From: Pelagimonas phthalicica
Lineage (GTDB): Bacteria; Pseudomonadota; Alphaproteobacteria; Rhodobacterales; Rhodobacteraceae
Length of the DNA: 64,000 nucleotides
Reading direction: 5' to 3'
NCBI RefSeq assembly: GCF_004364805.1
Contig: NZ_SOAP01000001.1
Span: forward strand, 1,240,001 to 1,304,000
How positions within the stretch are numbered: position 1 is the stretch's first letter; the number at the start of each line of letters is the position of its first letter. The notes below the pieces were generated by a model that saw only the letters and a program-made list of their open reading frames with translations, did not search any database and had not been told where the DNA came from. Shown here in pieces: positions 8,335 to 17,156 of the stretch. Both the position numbers and the translations under genes were made by a program.

Positions 8335-11274
8335 ATGTTCGCCGAATTCTGCATCACCTCAAACTTCACCTTCCTCACCGGGGCCTCCCATCCCGAGGAG
8401 TATATGGACCGCGCCGCCCTGCTGGGCCTCAGCGCCATTGCCATTGCCGATCAGAATTCCGTGGCCGGGATCGTGCGCGCCCATACCAAGATGCGCGATA
8501 TTTCCCGGCTTGTTCAGGAACGCGCCGAGAGTGAGGCGCGCGATGGAGTCACAGGGCCGCCCTGCCCGGCCCATATCCCGCCACCACCCTCACAACATAT
8601 CACCAATGTCCCGCGCCTGATCCCCGCCGCGCGCCTTTGCTTTTCCGACGGGATCGAGGCCACGGCCCTCGCCGCAAGCCGTCAGGGTTGGGCGCTGCTC
8701 TGCCGCTTGCTGACCACAGGGCGTACAAGGGCTGAAAAAGGGGCCTGCGATCTCCGCCTGTCTGACCTGCCCAATGACATGACCGGGTTGATCCTGATCC
8801 TGCACCCGAACCCGCAGACGCAACATCTGCCGCGCGGCGCGCATGACTGGCTGGAACAGGCGCAACAGCTGACGCGCCGCCTGCCCCGGGACACATATCT
8901 CGCGCTTTCTCCCTGCTATGACGGACAAGATACGCAACGCTTTGACCATCACGCACAGCTCGCCCAAAGCCTGCATATCCCAACCATCGCCAGCGCCGCG
9001 CCGCGGATGCATCACGGAACCCGGCGGCGGCTGGCCGATGTGCTCAGCGCCATTCGCACCGGCACCCGCGTCGACAAGCTGGGCCGCAGCTCTCTGGCCA
9101 ACGGCGAACAACGCCTGCGCTCGGGCGCGGATATGCACAAGATCCTTGGCCCCCATGCCGCCGCCATTGCCCGCACCGCCAATCTGCTTGAGGCATGCCA
9201 GTTTGACCTTAGCTCCCTGCGCTATGAATACCCCTCAGAGATCACGCAGGATGAAACCCCCACCGAACGGCTCGCCCGCCTCTCACAAGAAGGCCTGCGC
9301 TGGCGCTATCCCACCGGTGCCCCCGACAAGGTGCGCGCCATGCTCGACCACGAACTCGCCCTGATCGCCAAACTGAAATACGAACCCTATTTCCTCACCG
9401 TGCGCGACATCGTGGATTTTGCCCGCTCGCGCGACATCCTCTGCCAGGGCCGCGGCTCGGCCGCCAATTCCGTGGTCTGCTATTGCCTCGGCGTGACCTC
9501 TGTCTCACCCGAAATCGGCACCATGGTGTTTGAACGTTTCGTCTCCGAGGCGCGGGACGAGCCACCCGATATCGATGTTGATTTCGAACATGAACGGCGC
9601 GAAGAGGTGATCCAGCACATCTATGAGCGCTATGGCCGCCACCGCGCCGGGCTCTGCGCCACCGTCATCCATTACCGCGGCAAACGCGCCATCCGCGAGG
9701 TGGGCACCGCCATGGGCCTGTCCCAGGACACGATCGGCGCGCTCTCCTCGCAGCTCTGGGGCTTCTTCTCGGCCAAAGGTCTCGAGGCCAGCCGCATGCG
9801 CGAAATTGGCCTCGACCCGACGGATCGCCAGCTGCAACTGACCCTGCAACTGGTCTATGAAATCATCGGATTCCCGCGCCATCTCTCGCAACATGTGGGC
9901 GGGTTCATCATCACCGAAGGCCGACTTGACGAACTCGTCCCCATCGAAAACGCCACCATGGAAGAGCGCACCGTCATCTGCTGGGACAAGGATGACATCG
10001 ACGCGCTTGGCATTCTCAAGGTCGATGTGCTGAGCCTTGGAATGCTGACCTGCATCCGCAAAGCCTTTGACCTGATCGAACGCCATCACGGCCCCAACTA
10101 CAGCCTTGCCACTCTGCCCCCCGAAGATCCGCGCGTCTATGACATGCTGTGTCAGGCTGACAGTATCGGCGTCTTTCAGGTCGAAAGCCGGGCGCAGATG
10201 AACTTTCTGCCCCGCATGAAGCCGCGCAATTTTTATGACCTGGTGATCGAGGTCGCCATCATCCGCCCCGGCCCCATCCAGGGCGACATGGTCCACCCCT
10301 ATATCCGCCGCCGAAATGGCGAAGAAGAGGTCACCTTTCCCTCGGACGAACTCGGCGCGGTGCTGGGCAAGACCATGGGCGTGCCGCTGTTTCAGGAACA
10401 GGCCATGCAGATCGCCATCATTGGTGCCGGTTTTTCCCCCTCCGAGGCAGACCGGCTGCGCCGCTCGCTGGCCACCTTCAAGAAACACGGCAATGTCAGC
10501 GAATTCCGCAACCGCTTTATGAAAGGGATGCGCGCCAATGGCTATGACGAAGAATTCTCTGCCCGCTGCTTTTCCCAGATCGAAGGGTTCGGCTCCTATG
10601 GCTTCCCCGAAAGCCACGCCGCCAGCTTTGCCCTGCTGGTCTATGCCAGCGCGTGGATCAAATGCCACCATCCCGGTATCTTTGCCTGCGCGCTGCTGAA
10701 TGCGCAGCCCATGGGCTTCTACGCCCCGGCCCAGATCGTGCGCGATGCGCGCGAACACGGGGTCGAGGTGCGCCCGGTCTGCATCAATGCCAGCTTTTGG
10801 GACAATATGATGGAGCCGGATGAAAATGGTGGTCTGGCCCTGCGCCTGGGCTTTCGCCAAATCAAGGGCATCCGCGAAGAAGATGCCAGCTGGATCACCG
10901 CCGCGCGTGGCAATGGCTATCACTCCGTGCGCGATGTCTGGCGCAAGGCGGGCCTGTCCCCAGAGATCCTGACCCGCCTCGCCGAAGCCGACGTTTTTGC
11001 TGAGACCGGCCAGGCGCGGCGCGAGGCGCAATGGGACACCAAGGCCCTGGTCAAAGGCGCAGAATTGCCACTTTTCGCCCGAGATCTGGATGGGGAGGCG
11101 ATTTTTGAACCCAAAAACCAGCTCCCTGCCATGACCTTGGGCGAACACGTGGTCGAAGACTATGTCTCTACCCGCCTCTCCCTGCGCAGCCATCCCGTTG
11201 CCCTGCTGCGCCATATTCTGACCCCAAACGCCTGCGGCGGGCGGGTCAGGGGGCTCGCCCCCTCTGGAGCCTGA
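8335..11274 (+). CDS. dnaE2: Error-prone DNA polymerase DnaE2 (ImuC), C-terminally truncated
   Basis: The damage-induced alpha-subunit-like polymerase that works with ImuB in mutagenic translesion synthesis. The PHP domain starts at CITSNFTFLTGASHPEEY, and the polymerase core holds PPDIDVDFE with catalytic aspartates D412 and D414, plus GRGSAANS, FPESHAASFALL and helix-hairpin-helix sequence. The start at 8335 is preferred because an earlier in-frame ATG (8305) overlaps the SOS-like box. The protein is 979 residues; family members usually exceed 1050. After SHPVALLRHILTPN the frame enters a dispersed repeat at about 11231 and stops, so the C-terminal OB-fold region is missing. Core polymerase residues are intact, so activity may remain. 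Confidence 0.88.
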   Translation: MFAEFCITSNFTFLTGASHPEEYMDRAALLGLSAIAIADQNSVAGIVRAHTKMRDISRLVQERAESEARDGVTGPPCPAHIPPPPSQHITNVPRLIPAARLCFSDGIEATALAASRQGWALLCRLLTTGRTRAEKGACDLRLSDLPNDMTGLILILHPNPQTQHLPRGAHDWLEQAQQLTRRLPRDTYLALSPCYDGQDTQRFDHHAQLAQSLHIPTIASAAPRMHHGTRRRLADVLSAIRTGTRVDKLGRSSLANGEQRLRSGADMHKILGPHAAAIARTANLLEACQFDLSSLRYEYPSEITQDETPTERLARLSQEGLRWRYPTGAPDKVRAMLDHELALIAKLKYEPYFLTVRDIVDFARSRDILCQGRGSAANSVVCYCLGVTSVSPEIGTMVFERFVSEARDEPPDIDVDFEHERREEVIQHIYERYGRHRAGLCATVIHYRGKRAIREVGTAMGLSQDTIGALSSQLWGFFSAKGLEASRMREIGLDPTDRQLQLTLQLVYEIIGFPRHLSQHVGGFIITEGRLDELVPIENATMEERTVICWDKDDIDALGILKVDVLSLGMLTCIRKAFDLIERHHGPNYSLATLPPEDPRVYDMLCQADSIGVFQVESRAQMNFLPRMKPRNFYDLVIEVAIIRPGPIQGDMVHPYIRRRNGEEEVTFPSDELGAVLGKTMGVPLFQEQAMQIAIIGAGFSPSEADRLRRSLATFKKHGNVSEFRNRFMKGMRANGYDEEFSARCFSQIEGFGSYGFPESHAASFALLVYASAWIKCHHPGIFACALLNAQPMGFYAPAQIVRDAREHGVEVRPVCINASFWDNMMEPDENGGLALRLGFRQIKGIREEDASWITAARGNGYHSVRDVWRKAGLSPEILTRLAEADVFAETGQARREAQWDTKALVKGAELPLFARDLDGEAIFEPKNQLPAMTLGEHVVEDYVSTRLSLRSHPVALLRHILTPNACGGRVRGLAPSGA

Positions 11275-11316
11275 CGGCTCCATTCACCCCCAGAGTACTT
11301 ACCGCCAAGAAGAAAC
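11231..11316 (+). repeat. Dispersed intergenic repeat, full copy
   Basis: About 85 bases nearly identical to 26260-26344: CCTGCGGCGGGCGGGTCAGG, then a GGGGGC/GCCCCC hairpin, GGAGCC/GGCTCC, ATTCACCCCCAGA and CCAAGAAGAAAC. Its left end supplies the last codons and stop of dnaE2. Confidence 0.85.
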
Positions 11317-11325
11317 AAAGGCCGT

Positions 11326-11360
11326 GCTTCTTCTTGGTGCCAAATACTCCCGCCGGAGGC
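11326..11360 (-). repeat. Dispersed intergenic repeat, partial reverse copy
   Basis: GCTTCTTCTTGG, then CCAAATACTCC and CGCCGGAGGC. It faces the full copy at 11231-11316, and the two CTTCTTGG/CCAAGAAG ends can pair. The same block recurs at 35171-35204. Confidence 0.7.
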
Positions 11361-11430
11361 TTCCCAGTTCAAAGCAAAAAAGCCATCAGTCCTATCTCGC
11401 GCCTCCATCCGCCAAAAGCGCCAAACACGA

Positions 11431-11453
11431 AGCCCCCGCACAAGGCGGGGGCT
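11431..11453 (-). terminator. Terminator of the sulfurtransferase/aminotransferase operon
   Basis: AGCCCCCGC pairs with GCGGGGGCT around ACAAG. Read on the minus strand it is followed by TTCGTGTTT. A second hairpin (GCGGGCC/GGCCCGC, 11466-11481) lies nearer the aminotransferase stop. Confidence 0.65.
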
Positions 11454-11498
11454 GAGATATCAAGCGCGGGCCTTGGCCCGCACCTTTTGACAGTTGGA

Positions 11499-12683
11499 TC
11501 AGATGCCAACCTTGATGATGGCCTCTGCCAGGATGGGCACCGAGGTTTTGTTGAGACCTGCGATATTCAAACGGCTGTCACCCACCATATAGATCGCGTG
11601 GTCTTCGCGCAGTTTCTGAACCAGCTCAGCCGAGGCCCCGAGACGCGAGAACATGCCACGGTGCTGGGCGATAAAGCCGAAACGGTCAGAACCGGACAGG
11701 CGCTGCAATTCCGAGGCCAGTTGCTCGCGCAGGCCCAGCATCGAGGTGCGCACCTCTTCCAATTCCGCCTGCCAATCTGCGCGCAGCGCCGGATCGTTTA
11801 GCACCATTGTCACCACCCGCGCGCCATGATCTGGCGGGAAGGAGTAGTTCTGACGGTTCAAAAACGCCAATGTGCCTTGGTTCAGCTTGGTCTTGGACGC
11901 ATCCGCCGCGATCGACATCAGCAGACCCGTGCGTTCGCGATAGACACCGAAGTTCTTGGAGCAGCTCGCCGCAATCAGGCATTCCGGAACAGAGGAGGCC
12001 ACCAAGCGAACCGCCGCCGCGTCTTCTTCCAACCCGTCGCCAAAGCCCTGATAGGCGATGTCGATCATTGGAACCGAGCCGGTTTTGTTCAGCAGGTCCA
12101 CGACCTCTTGCCATTGGGTCAGGTTCAGGTTTGCCCCGGTCGGGTTGTGGCAGCAACCATGCAGCAGCACGATGTCACCCGGACCCGCCTTGGCCAGATC
12201 CTCAACCATGCCCTCAAAGTTCACGCCGCGCGTTTCGCCATCGAAATAGCGATAGGTCACAACCTCAATGCCAAGATATTTCAGGATCGACACATGGTTC
12301 GGCCAGGTCGGATCCGACACGAACACCCGCACATCGGATTTCGCCAAACGCGCCAGTTCGAAAGCCTGACGCACAGCGCCGGTGCCACCCGGTGTCGCCA
12401 CAGCGGCAATGTTTTCGCGGGCCACACTGTCAGACAGAACCAAGTTAATCATCGCATCCGCAAAGGCCGGGTCACCGGCCAGACCGGTATAGGCCTTGCT
12501 GTCTTGTTCTTCCCACAGCTTCTTTTCCGCCGCCTTGATCGCACGCATGACCGGCGTTTTGCCCGTCGCGTCCTTGTAAACACCCACGCCGAGGTCAATT
12601 TTGCCCTCGCGCGGATCTTCACGATACATCTGCATCAGCTGCAGGATTTTATCGGCAGGTTGCTCTGTGAGAGTTTCGAACAT
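11499..12683 (-). CDS. Aromatic amino acid aminotransferase (class I, PLP-dependent)
   Basis: A 394-residue fold-type I aminotransferase of the aspartate/tyrosine aminotransferase group, exchanging amino groups between aromatic or dicarboxylic amino acids and 2-oxo acids. The substrate-side motif LGVGVYKD, the HGCCHNPTG loop and the PLP lysine motif SCSKNFGVYRER are all present. The start at 12683 is chosen for the GGAGAAG site eight bases upstream and because the upstream gene's TGA overlaps it; an in-frame ATG at 12728 lies inside sseA. It follows sseA in a two-gene minus-strand operon. AspC-like specificity cannot be excluded. Confidence 0.88.
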   Translation of the reverse strand: MFETLTEQPADKILQLMQMYREDPREGKIDLGVGVYKDATGKTPVMRAIKAAEKKLWEEQDSKAYTGLAGDPAFADAMINLVLSDSVARENIAAVATPGGTGAVRQAFELARLAKSDVRVFVSDPTWPNHVSILKYLGIEVVTYRYFDGETRGVNFEGMVEDLAKAGPGDIVLLHGCCHNPTGANLNLTQWQEVVDLLNKTGSVPMIDIAYQGFGDGLEEDAAAVRLVASSVPECLIAASCSKNFGVYRERTGLLMSIAADASKTKLNQGTLAFLNRQNYSFPPDHGARVVTMVLNDPALRADWQAELEEVRTSMLGLREQLASELQRLSGSDRFGFIAQHRGMFSRLGASAELVQKLREDHAIYMVGDSRLNIAGLNKTSVPILAEAIIKVGI

Positions 12684-13540
12684 CAGTCTTCTCCGGTGGC
12701 GACGGGCAGAGTGGGGAACTGCCCCCATTCGCTCCAGGACCCGTCATAAAGCGAGTGATCGCGCTTTCCCAGCACCTCAAGCGCCAGGTTGATAATCGTG
12801 CCGGTCACGCCGGACCCGCAGGATGTGATGGCTGGTTTGTTCAGATCCACGCCCGCCGCAGCAAAGGCCGCGCGCAGACCGTCGGGATCTTTCATCGTGC
12901 CATCTGCGTTCAAGAGCGTCGCAAAGGGCACGTTTTTAGCCCCTGGAATATGCCCGGCGCGCATGCCTTCGCGCGGCTCGGGATCTTCGCCGCGGAACCG
13001 GCCAGGCGCGCGGGCATCCAGGATCTCGTGGTCTTTCAGTTTCGAGGCCGCCGAGACCTGTGTCACATCTTTGACCATATGAGCCTGACGGCGCACGGTC
13101 ATGTGGCGGTCGCGGATCACGGGAGGGAGATCTTCGACCTCGCGCCCTTCGGCCTGCCACTTTGGCAGACCACCATCCAGAACAGCAATATTATCCTGCC
13201 CCATCAGACGGAACAGCCACCAGACACGGGCGGCGGAAAACAGGCCCATCCCGTCATAGACCACCACCTGATGGCCATCGCCCACCCCCATGGCACGCAG
13301 CCGCGACATGAATTTTTCCACCGGCGGCACCATATGGGGCAGGTCAGAGCGGTTGTCGCTCACATCATCAATGTCGAAAAAGCGCGCCCCGGGAATATGC
13401 GCTGCGTCATATTCGGCCTTTGGGTCGCGGCCCATTGCGGGCAGGTACCAGCTCGCATCCAGAATGCGCAGGTCGGGGTCTTTGATATGTTTCGCCAGCC
13501 AGCTGGTGGACACAAGCGTTTTGGGATCGTCGTGAGACAT
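12683..13540 (-). CDS. sseA: 3-mercaptopyruvate sulfurtransferase
   Basis: A 285-residue protein with two rhodanese domains. The catalytic loop of the C-terminal domain reads CGSGVTGT, the form typical of 3-mercaptopyruvate sulfurtransferases rather than thiosulfate sulfurtransferases (which usually carry CRKGVTA). It moves sulfur from 3-mercaptopyruvate to thiol acceptors. The stop overlaps the aminotransferase start, and that partner can make 3-mercaptopyruvate by transaminating cysteine, so the operon forms a plausible cysteine sulfur route; that link is inferred. Confidence 0.9.
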   Translation of the reverse strand: MSHDDPKTLVSTSWLAKHIKDPDLRILDASWYLPAMGRDPKAEYDAAHIPGARFFDIDDVSDNRSDLPHMVPPVEKFMSRLRAMGVGDGHQVVVYDGMGLFSAARVWWLFRLMGQDNIAVLDGGLPKWQAEGREVEDLPPVIRDRHMTVRRQAHMVKDVTQVSAASKLKDHEILDARAPGRFRGEDPEPREGMRAGHIPGAKNVPFATLLNADGTMKDPDGLRAAFAAAGVDLNKPAITSCGSGVTGTIINLALEVLGKRDHSLYDGSWSEWGQFPTLPVATGED

Positions 13541-13635
13541 GGCACACCCCCGAAATCATGGATCGTTATGTCCATAGGCCCCGGGGGCGGCGCTTGCAAG
13601 ATCGGCATGCGCCTCGAAGGGCGCAAAACCTGAAT

Positions 13636-13917
13636 TTATCCGGTCAATTTGTTGCGGATCACACCAACGATGGCAAGAACCACGCCGCCACCAACGCCAC
13701 CGCCGGCAACTTGGCTGAGAATGCTACCCAAATCCATTCCCCCGGCGGCGCCTTCCATACCACCCAGACCAAGCTGAGACAGGATCGTGCCACCCAGGCC
13801 ACCACCAACGATACCGGCCAGCGAGTTGATCAACGTGCCCTGGTTGAGGTTTTTCAGCAAACCACCAGCGGCGTTGCCGCCAATCGCGCCCGAGATCAAA
13901 CCAATAATCAATTCCAT
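13636..13917 (-). CDS. Small glycine-zipper protein
   Basis: A 93-residue protein rich in glycine and alanine, with several glycine-zipper stretches (GLISGAIGGNAAGG, AGIVGGGLGGTI, VAGGGVGGG) and a hydrophobic C-terminal helix before NKLTG. It has no clear cleavable signal. Such proteins usually insert into membranes as packed helical hairpins; the role here is unknown. The start at 13917 is preferred over 13935, with GGAAGGAATACGG just upstream. It stands alone between smpB and sseA. Confidence 0.7.
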   Translation of the reverse strand: MELIIGLISGAIGGNAAGGLLKNLNQGTLINSLAGIVGGGLGGTILSQLGLGGMEGAAGGMDLGSILSQVAGGGVGGGVVLAIVGVIRNKLTG

Positions 13918-14035
13918 TCCGTATTCCTTCCACACCCAAATCGGGTTTCCCCGCGTTACGGGGCGAAGATTACAGAAATGACATGGCGCTGATTACGGGA
14001 AGAACATCGCCGCGTTCCCCCCAAAAGGTCTATCT

Positions 14036-14509
14036 TCAACCCTGCTTGAGCAGCCGCTGTTTCTGGCGACCCCAATCGCGCTTGGCCTCGGTCTCGCGTT
14101 TGTCGTGGTTTTTCTTACCTTTGGCGATGCCGATCTTGAGCTTCACGATGCCCTTATGGTTAAAATACATCACCAGCGGCACGATGGTCATGCCCTTGCG
14201 CTGGGTGTCGTTCCACAGGCGCGACAGCTCTCTCTTGGACACCAGCAGCTTGCGGCGGCGCTTTTCCTCATGGCTGAACATGGCCCGGTCATACGGTGCG
14301 ATATAAGAGTTCACGAGCCAAAGCTCACCATCCTCAACCGCAGCATAGCTTTCGGCAATGTTGCCCGAGTTCTCACGCAGGGATTTGACTTCGGACCCGG
14401 CAAGTACGATCCCGCATTCGATGTCATCTTCGATGGCATAGTCAAACCGTGCTCGCCGATTTTCGGCGATCACTTTGTAATTCGGGTCGGATGCGGGTTT
14501 CTTAGCCAT
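14036..14509 (-). CDS. smpB: SsrA-binding protein
   Basis: SmpB binds tmRNA and delivers it to stalled ribosomes for trans-translation. The 157-residue length, the start [17 protein letters not shown], the central GSEVKSLRE and the basic C-terminal tail ([10 protein letters not shown] ... RQKQRLLKQ) are all canonical. No tmRNA gene was recognised nearby. Confidence 0.97.
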   Translation of the reverse strand: MAKKPASDPNYKVIAENRRARFDYAIEDDIECGIVLAGSEVKSLRENSGNIAESYAAVEDGELWLVNSYIAPYDRAMFSHEEKRRRKLLVSKRELSRLWNDTQRKGMTIVPLVMYFNHKGIVKLKIGIAKGKKNHDKRETEAKRDWGRQKQRLLKQG

Positions 14510-14552
14510 GGGAGGGGTAGATAATCACTCCCTCAGCTCATGTACAGAGGAC

Positions 14553-14732
14553 TTACGCTTTACCGTCCCGCGCGGCCTTTTCTTCTTTGCTCAGCACCTG
14601 ACCCCACGTGCCCTTGGACAGGCCCAGTTCGGGTTTGGGGGGCTTGGTTGCGCCTTTGGTGATCTTACCGCCCTTGTTCAGGTATTCCTGGATCAGGGCG
14701 TCATCGGTGGTGTCTTTGATGATCTGGCTCAT
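14553..14732 (-). CDS. Conserved small protein of 59 residues, function unknown
   Basis: Translation from the ATG at 14732 gives a basic, hydrophilic protein starting MSQIIKDTTDDALIQEYLNK and ending WGQVLSKEEKAARDGKA. It has no membrane segment or signal. It looks like a genuine small gene because codon use matches its neighbours and a ribosome site (GGAG) lies 11 bases before the ATG. That site is inside the stem of a hairpin which also looks like the terminator of the upstream methyltransferase. smpB follows on the same strand. Confidence 0.65.
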   Translation of the reverse strand: MSQIIKDTTDDALIQEYLNKGGKITKGATKPPKPELGLSKGTWGQVLSKEEKAARDGKA

Positions 14733-14736
14733 GAAA

Positions 14737-14766
14737 AGGGCTCCGACAGTGAGATGTCAGAGCCCT
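14737..14766 (-). terminator. Hairpin between the FkbM gene and the 59-residue gene; terminator that also holds a Shine-Dalgarno
   Basis: AGGGCTC-C-GACA pairs with TGTC-A-GAGCCCT around GTGAGA. On the minus strand it is followed by TTTTC and then the ATG of the 59-residue gene, so GGAG in the stem is both part of a terminator-like structure and the only visible ribosome site for that gene. Confidence 0.65.
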
Positions 14767-14799
14767 ATCCGTCTTGCATGACACTAACGCGACGGTGGC

Positions 14800-15528
14800 T
14801 CAGAGCCCGCGCGCGGCCAATGGCAAAAAGAAGGAATTGCGCTCCATCTTGCCCATGAATTTATAGCCCGCATCGGGGGCCAGTTCAGCCAGCTTATCCT
14901 CATCAACACGTGCTTCGGTGGTTTCCAAGGACTCGACGACGATCATCGGCATGTTGCGCGTGATGATCCCCTGCGCGCCTTGCAAAGCCGGCCATTCCTG
15001 CCCCTCGATATCCAGCTGCAGGACCGAGATTTTGCGGCCCGCGTCGATCAGATCGTCAAGCCGGGTCACGGGCACTTCGACGGTTTGACCTTCGATATGT
15101 TCTTCAACAATCTTGGACAGCCCGCCCATGGCTTTGCCGCTGCGGCGCATGTTTTGAAACGGCAGAACCGCCTCTTCTTTGCCCACGGCGACCGGGTGCA
15201 GATCAACATTAAGCAAGGCATTCAGCGCGATCACCTGCGAGGCCGCATCAAAAGCGTCGGGATTGGGTTCAAAGGAGTGTACCCGCGCGCCCGGGACAAG
15301 AAAGCTAGACAAAGGCGGTAGGAAATCCCCGATGAAAGAACCACCGCTGATCACGTCACCCTCGCCGACCATGCGGCTGATCAATTCCAGCGTGCGCGGC
15401 TCATTCACCTCACCTCTGCGCAGTTTTTTTGCGACCTCGGTGTGCTGAAACGCTTCGGGAACGCAATAGAATCCGAACCGGTTCACCGCGCAATCATGGG
15501 CGACGTCCTGTAGTAGTAAATCTTTCAT
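14800..15528 (-). CDS. FkbM-family SAM-dependent methyltransferase
   Basis: A 242-residue protein with the FkbM layout: a SAM-binding strand and loop (VISGGSFIGDFLPPLS, a variant of the usual DVGANIG), the acidic FEPNPD motif after the second strand, and LQLDIEGQEWPAL, the family's conserved DxEG segment. The family methylates hydroxyl groups on sugars or natural products; the substrate here is unknown. It is the only such gene in the area, with no polysaccharide cluster around it. Confidence 0.85.
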   Translation of the reverse strand: MKDLLLQDVAHDCAVNRFGFYCVPEAFQHTEVAKKLRRGEVNEPRTLELISRMVGEGDVISGGSFIGDFLPPLSSFLVPGARVHSFEPNPDAFDAASQVIALNALLNVDLHPVAVGKEEAVLPFQNMRRSGKAMGGLSKIVEEHIEGQTVEVPVTRLDDLIDAGRKISVLQLDIEGQEWPALQGAQGIITRNMPMIVVESLETTEARVDEDKLAELAPDAGYKFMGKMERNSFFLPLAARGL

Positions 15529-15731
15529 GCTCTGCTCCTGCCTCTTTTATCGGGCGTTTTGCTTTTACCTTTTGTTAACCCAAGATCGCGCAATCACCTA
15601 TAGGTCAACACCGCAGAGTTAGAAAAACGAGGCAGTTATGCTTTGGTGCCCACTATTATCGCCTGTTCGCATTCGATGAAAAACTCCGAAACGACCGTCA
15701 CTTCAGCCTACAGACAACAGCAAAGCCTCGC

Positions 15732-16091
15732 TCAGGACCCCCGATAGGTCGAATACCCATAAGGCGAAAGCAGGAGTGGGACGTGGTAATGGGCGTCTTG
15801 ATCGGCCATGCCAAAGCGGATCGGGATTTGGTCGAGGAAAAGCGGATCTTCGCCCGCTTGCCCGGTCTCGCGTAGATAATCACCGGTGAAAAAGATCAGC
15901 TCATAGGTGCCGGTCTGGAACTTTTCCGCGGGCAAAATCGGCGTATCGGTGCGCCCATCGGCATTGGTCACGGTCTCGGCGATTTTGCGATGGCTGTTGC
16001 CCGTCACCTTATAGAGCGCGATTTTGATGCCTTCAGCAGGCACACCGCGCGCCGTGTCTAGAACATGTGTCGATAAATAGCCTGTGGCCAT
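15732..16091 (-). CDS. uraH: 5-hydroxyisourate hydrolase (transthyretin-like)
   Basis: This enzyme opens 5-hydroxyisourate, the product of urate oxidation, to OHCU in purine breakdown. At 119 residues it has the expected size; it starts with the LSTHVLD segment (conserved His) and ends with YRGS, the tetrapeptide that separates HIU hydrolases from true transthyretins. The start at 16091 has an AGGAGGGC site; an in-frame ATG at 16139 is upstream of it. No other urate genes are within the window. Confidence 0.95.
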   Translation of the reverse strand: MATGYLSTHVLDTARGVPAEGIKIALYKVTGNSHRKIAETVTNADGRTDTPILPAEKFQTGTYELIFFTGDYLRETGQAGEDPLFLDQIPIRFGMADQDAHYHVPLLLSPYGYSTYRGS

Positions 16092-16150
16092 GATCCGCCC
16101 TCCTGTCGTGTTTCGCGCACACTCTTGACCAGAAATCACAAAAGGAAAAG

Positions 16151-16176
16151 AGGGGCCTCGCCGAAACGAGGCCCCT
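16151..16176 (-). terminator. Terminator downstream of the secreted His/Lys-rich protein gene
   Basis: AGGGGCCTCG and CGAGGCCCCT form a perfect 10-base stem around CCGAAA. On the minus strand it is followed by CTTTTCCTTTT. Confidence 0.8.
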
Positions 16177-16245
16177 CGGAGCAGGGGGTGGGACAGACCC
16201 CCGGGGTTGCCCGCGCCGCAGGGGCGCGGAGCTGCTCGAACGAAA

Positions 16246-16686
16246 TCAGTGACGCTTGGAAATGCGGAAACCGTGGTTCTTCAGGCAACGCACAGCGTAG
16301 GCCGGGCGCTTGTGGCCCTTGCGCCAGTAGGTGGTTTTGCAGGCTTTCGGCAGGCGGTGGAACGCGCTGTAATTGTGCTTGAGGCAGCGACGGGTCGCGA
16401 TCCGCTTGCCCTTTTTCTTACCACCGACTTTGGTGATGCAGTAGCGCGGGATCGGAGGCTTTTTGGATTTCCAGCCGCCGTGACCATGGCCATGACCGTT
16501 ATAGCCATGCACCTTTATCCTGCCGTTCTCATGCAACTCATGCAGCAGATACAGGGTCGCCGCCCCTGCGATGAACTTTTTCAGATTGTCATTCTTCTTG
16601 CTCCCGGCCTCGGCAGGGGCCGCAATGGCAAGCGTTGTAATAAAGGCAGCGGCTGTCAGGACGCCGGTAATGAATTTAGCAGACAT
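16246..16686 (-). CDS. Secreted, strongly basic His/Lys-rich protein, function unknown
   Basis: A 146-residue protein with a cleavable signal (MSAKFITGVLTAAAFITTLAIAAPAEA). The mature part is very basic, with a GHGHGHGGWKSKKPP segment and four cysteines (YCITK, RRCLK, KACKT, VRCLK) that could form two disulfides in the periplasm. The start at 16686 has a GAGGAG site; the in-frame ATG at 16707 is just upstream of it. Monocistronic, with its own terminator. The His-Gly run could bind metal, but nothing in the context supports a specific role. Confidence 0.75.
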   Translation of the reverse strand: MSAKFITGVLTAAAFITTLAIAAPAEAGSKKNDNLKKFIAGAATLYLLHELHENGRIKVHGYNGHGHGHGGWKSKKPPIPRYCITKVGGKKKGKRIATRRCLKHNYSAFHRLPKACKTTYWRKGHKRPAYAVRCLKNHGFRISKRH

Positions 16687-16865
16687 GGGAAACTCCTCTC
16701 GGGTCAAATCTGTTTTCGCTGGGGATCAGCTTTGGTGAGTCGACCCTGACCGAAACCGCCGAAATCTGGCAATAACGCCGCGCGGTTATCGAATATCAGC
16801 CCGGCCAAGCCCCCGAATTCGCGTCTGTTATTGAATTTCAGCGCAGTTTTGCGCACCTTGGCCCC

Positions 16866-17156
16866 ATGAGACATTTCATTGCCCCCCTCCTTGTGGCCAT
16901 CACCCTGGCACTGCCCGCTGCGGCGCAGGCTGACTGCTTTGTTGAATACAAAGCCAAAAAGGACAGCCCCCTGCGTCTGCATTACGGCATCCTGTCACTT
17001 GATGGATCTTGCCCCTCTGCCAGCGCGGCGGCACAATCGGCAAGCCGGCGCGTTGCGTCCGGTGGCTGGACACTGCTGAACGTGGTTGGTCTGTCGGAAA
17101 ACACGCCTTCGGGTGCGAAAAGGGCAAATGCTGGTGAGTACTACCTCCGTTACTGA
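16866..17156 (+). CDS. Small secreted protein, function unknown
   Basis: A 96-residue protein with a clear signal peptide (MRHFIAPLLVAITLALPAAAQA, cut before DC) and a short mature domain with two cysteines (DCFVEYKAKK, DGSCPSAS) that probably form a disulfide. No family was recognised. Its 3' end overlaps the start of the following membrane protein by 29 bases in another frame, so the two are probably expressed together. Confidence 0.75.
   Translation: MRHFIAPLLVAITLALPAAAQADCFVEYKAKKDSPLRLHYGILSLDGSCPSASAAAQSASRRVASGGWTLLNVVGLSENTPSGAKRANAGEYYLRY

Noticed and set aside
9505-11283. 592-residue minus-strand frame opposite dnaE2
   Set aside because: The plus strand encodes intact polymerase motifs throughout; the antisense translation has no domain and no ribosome site.
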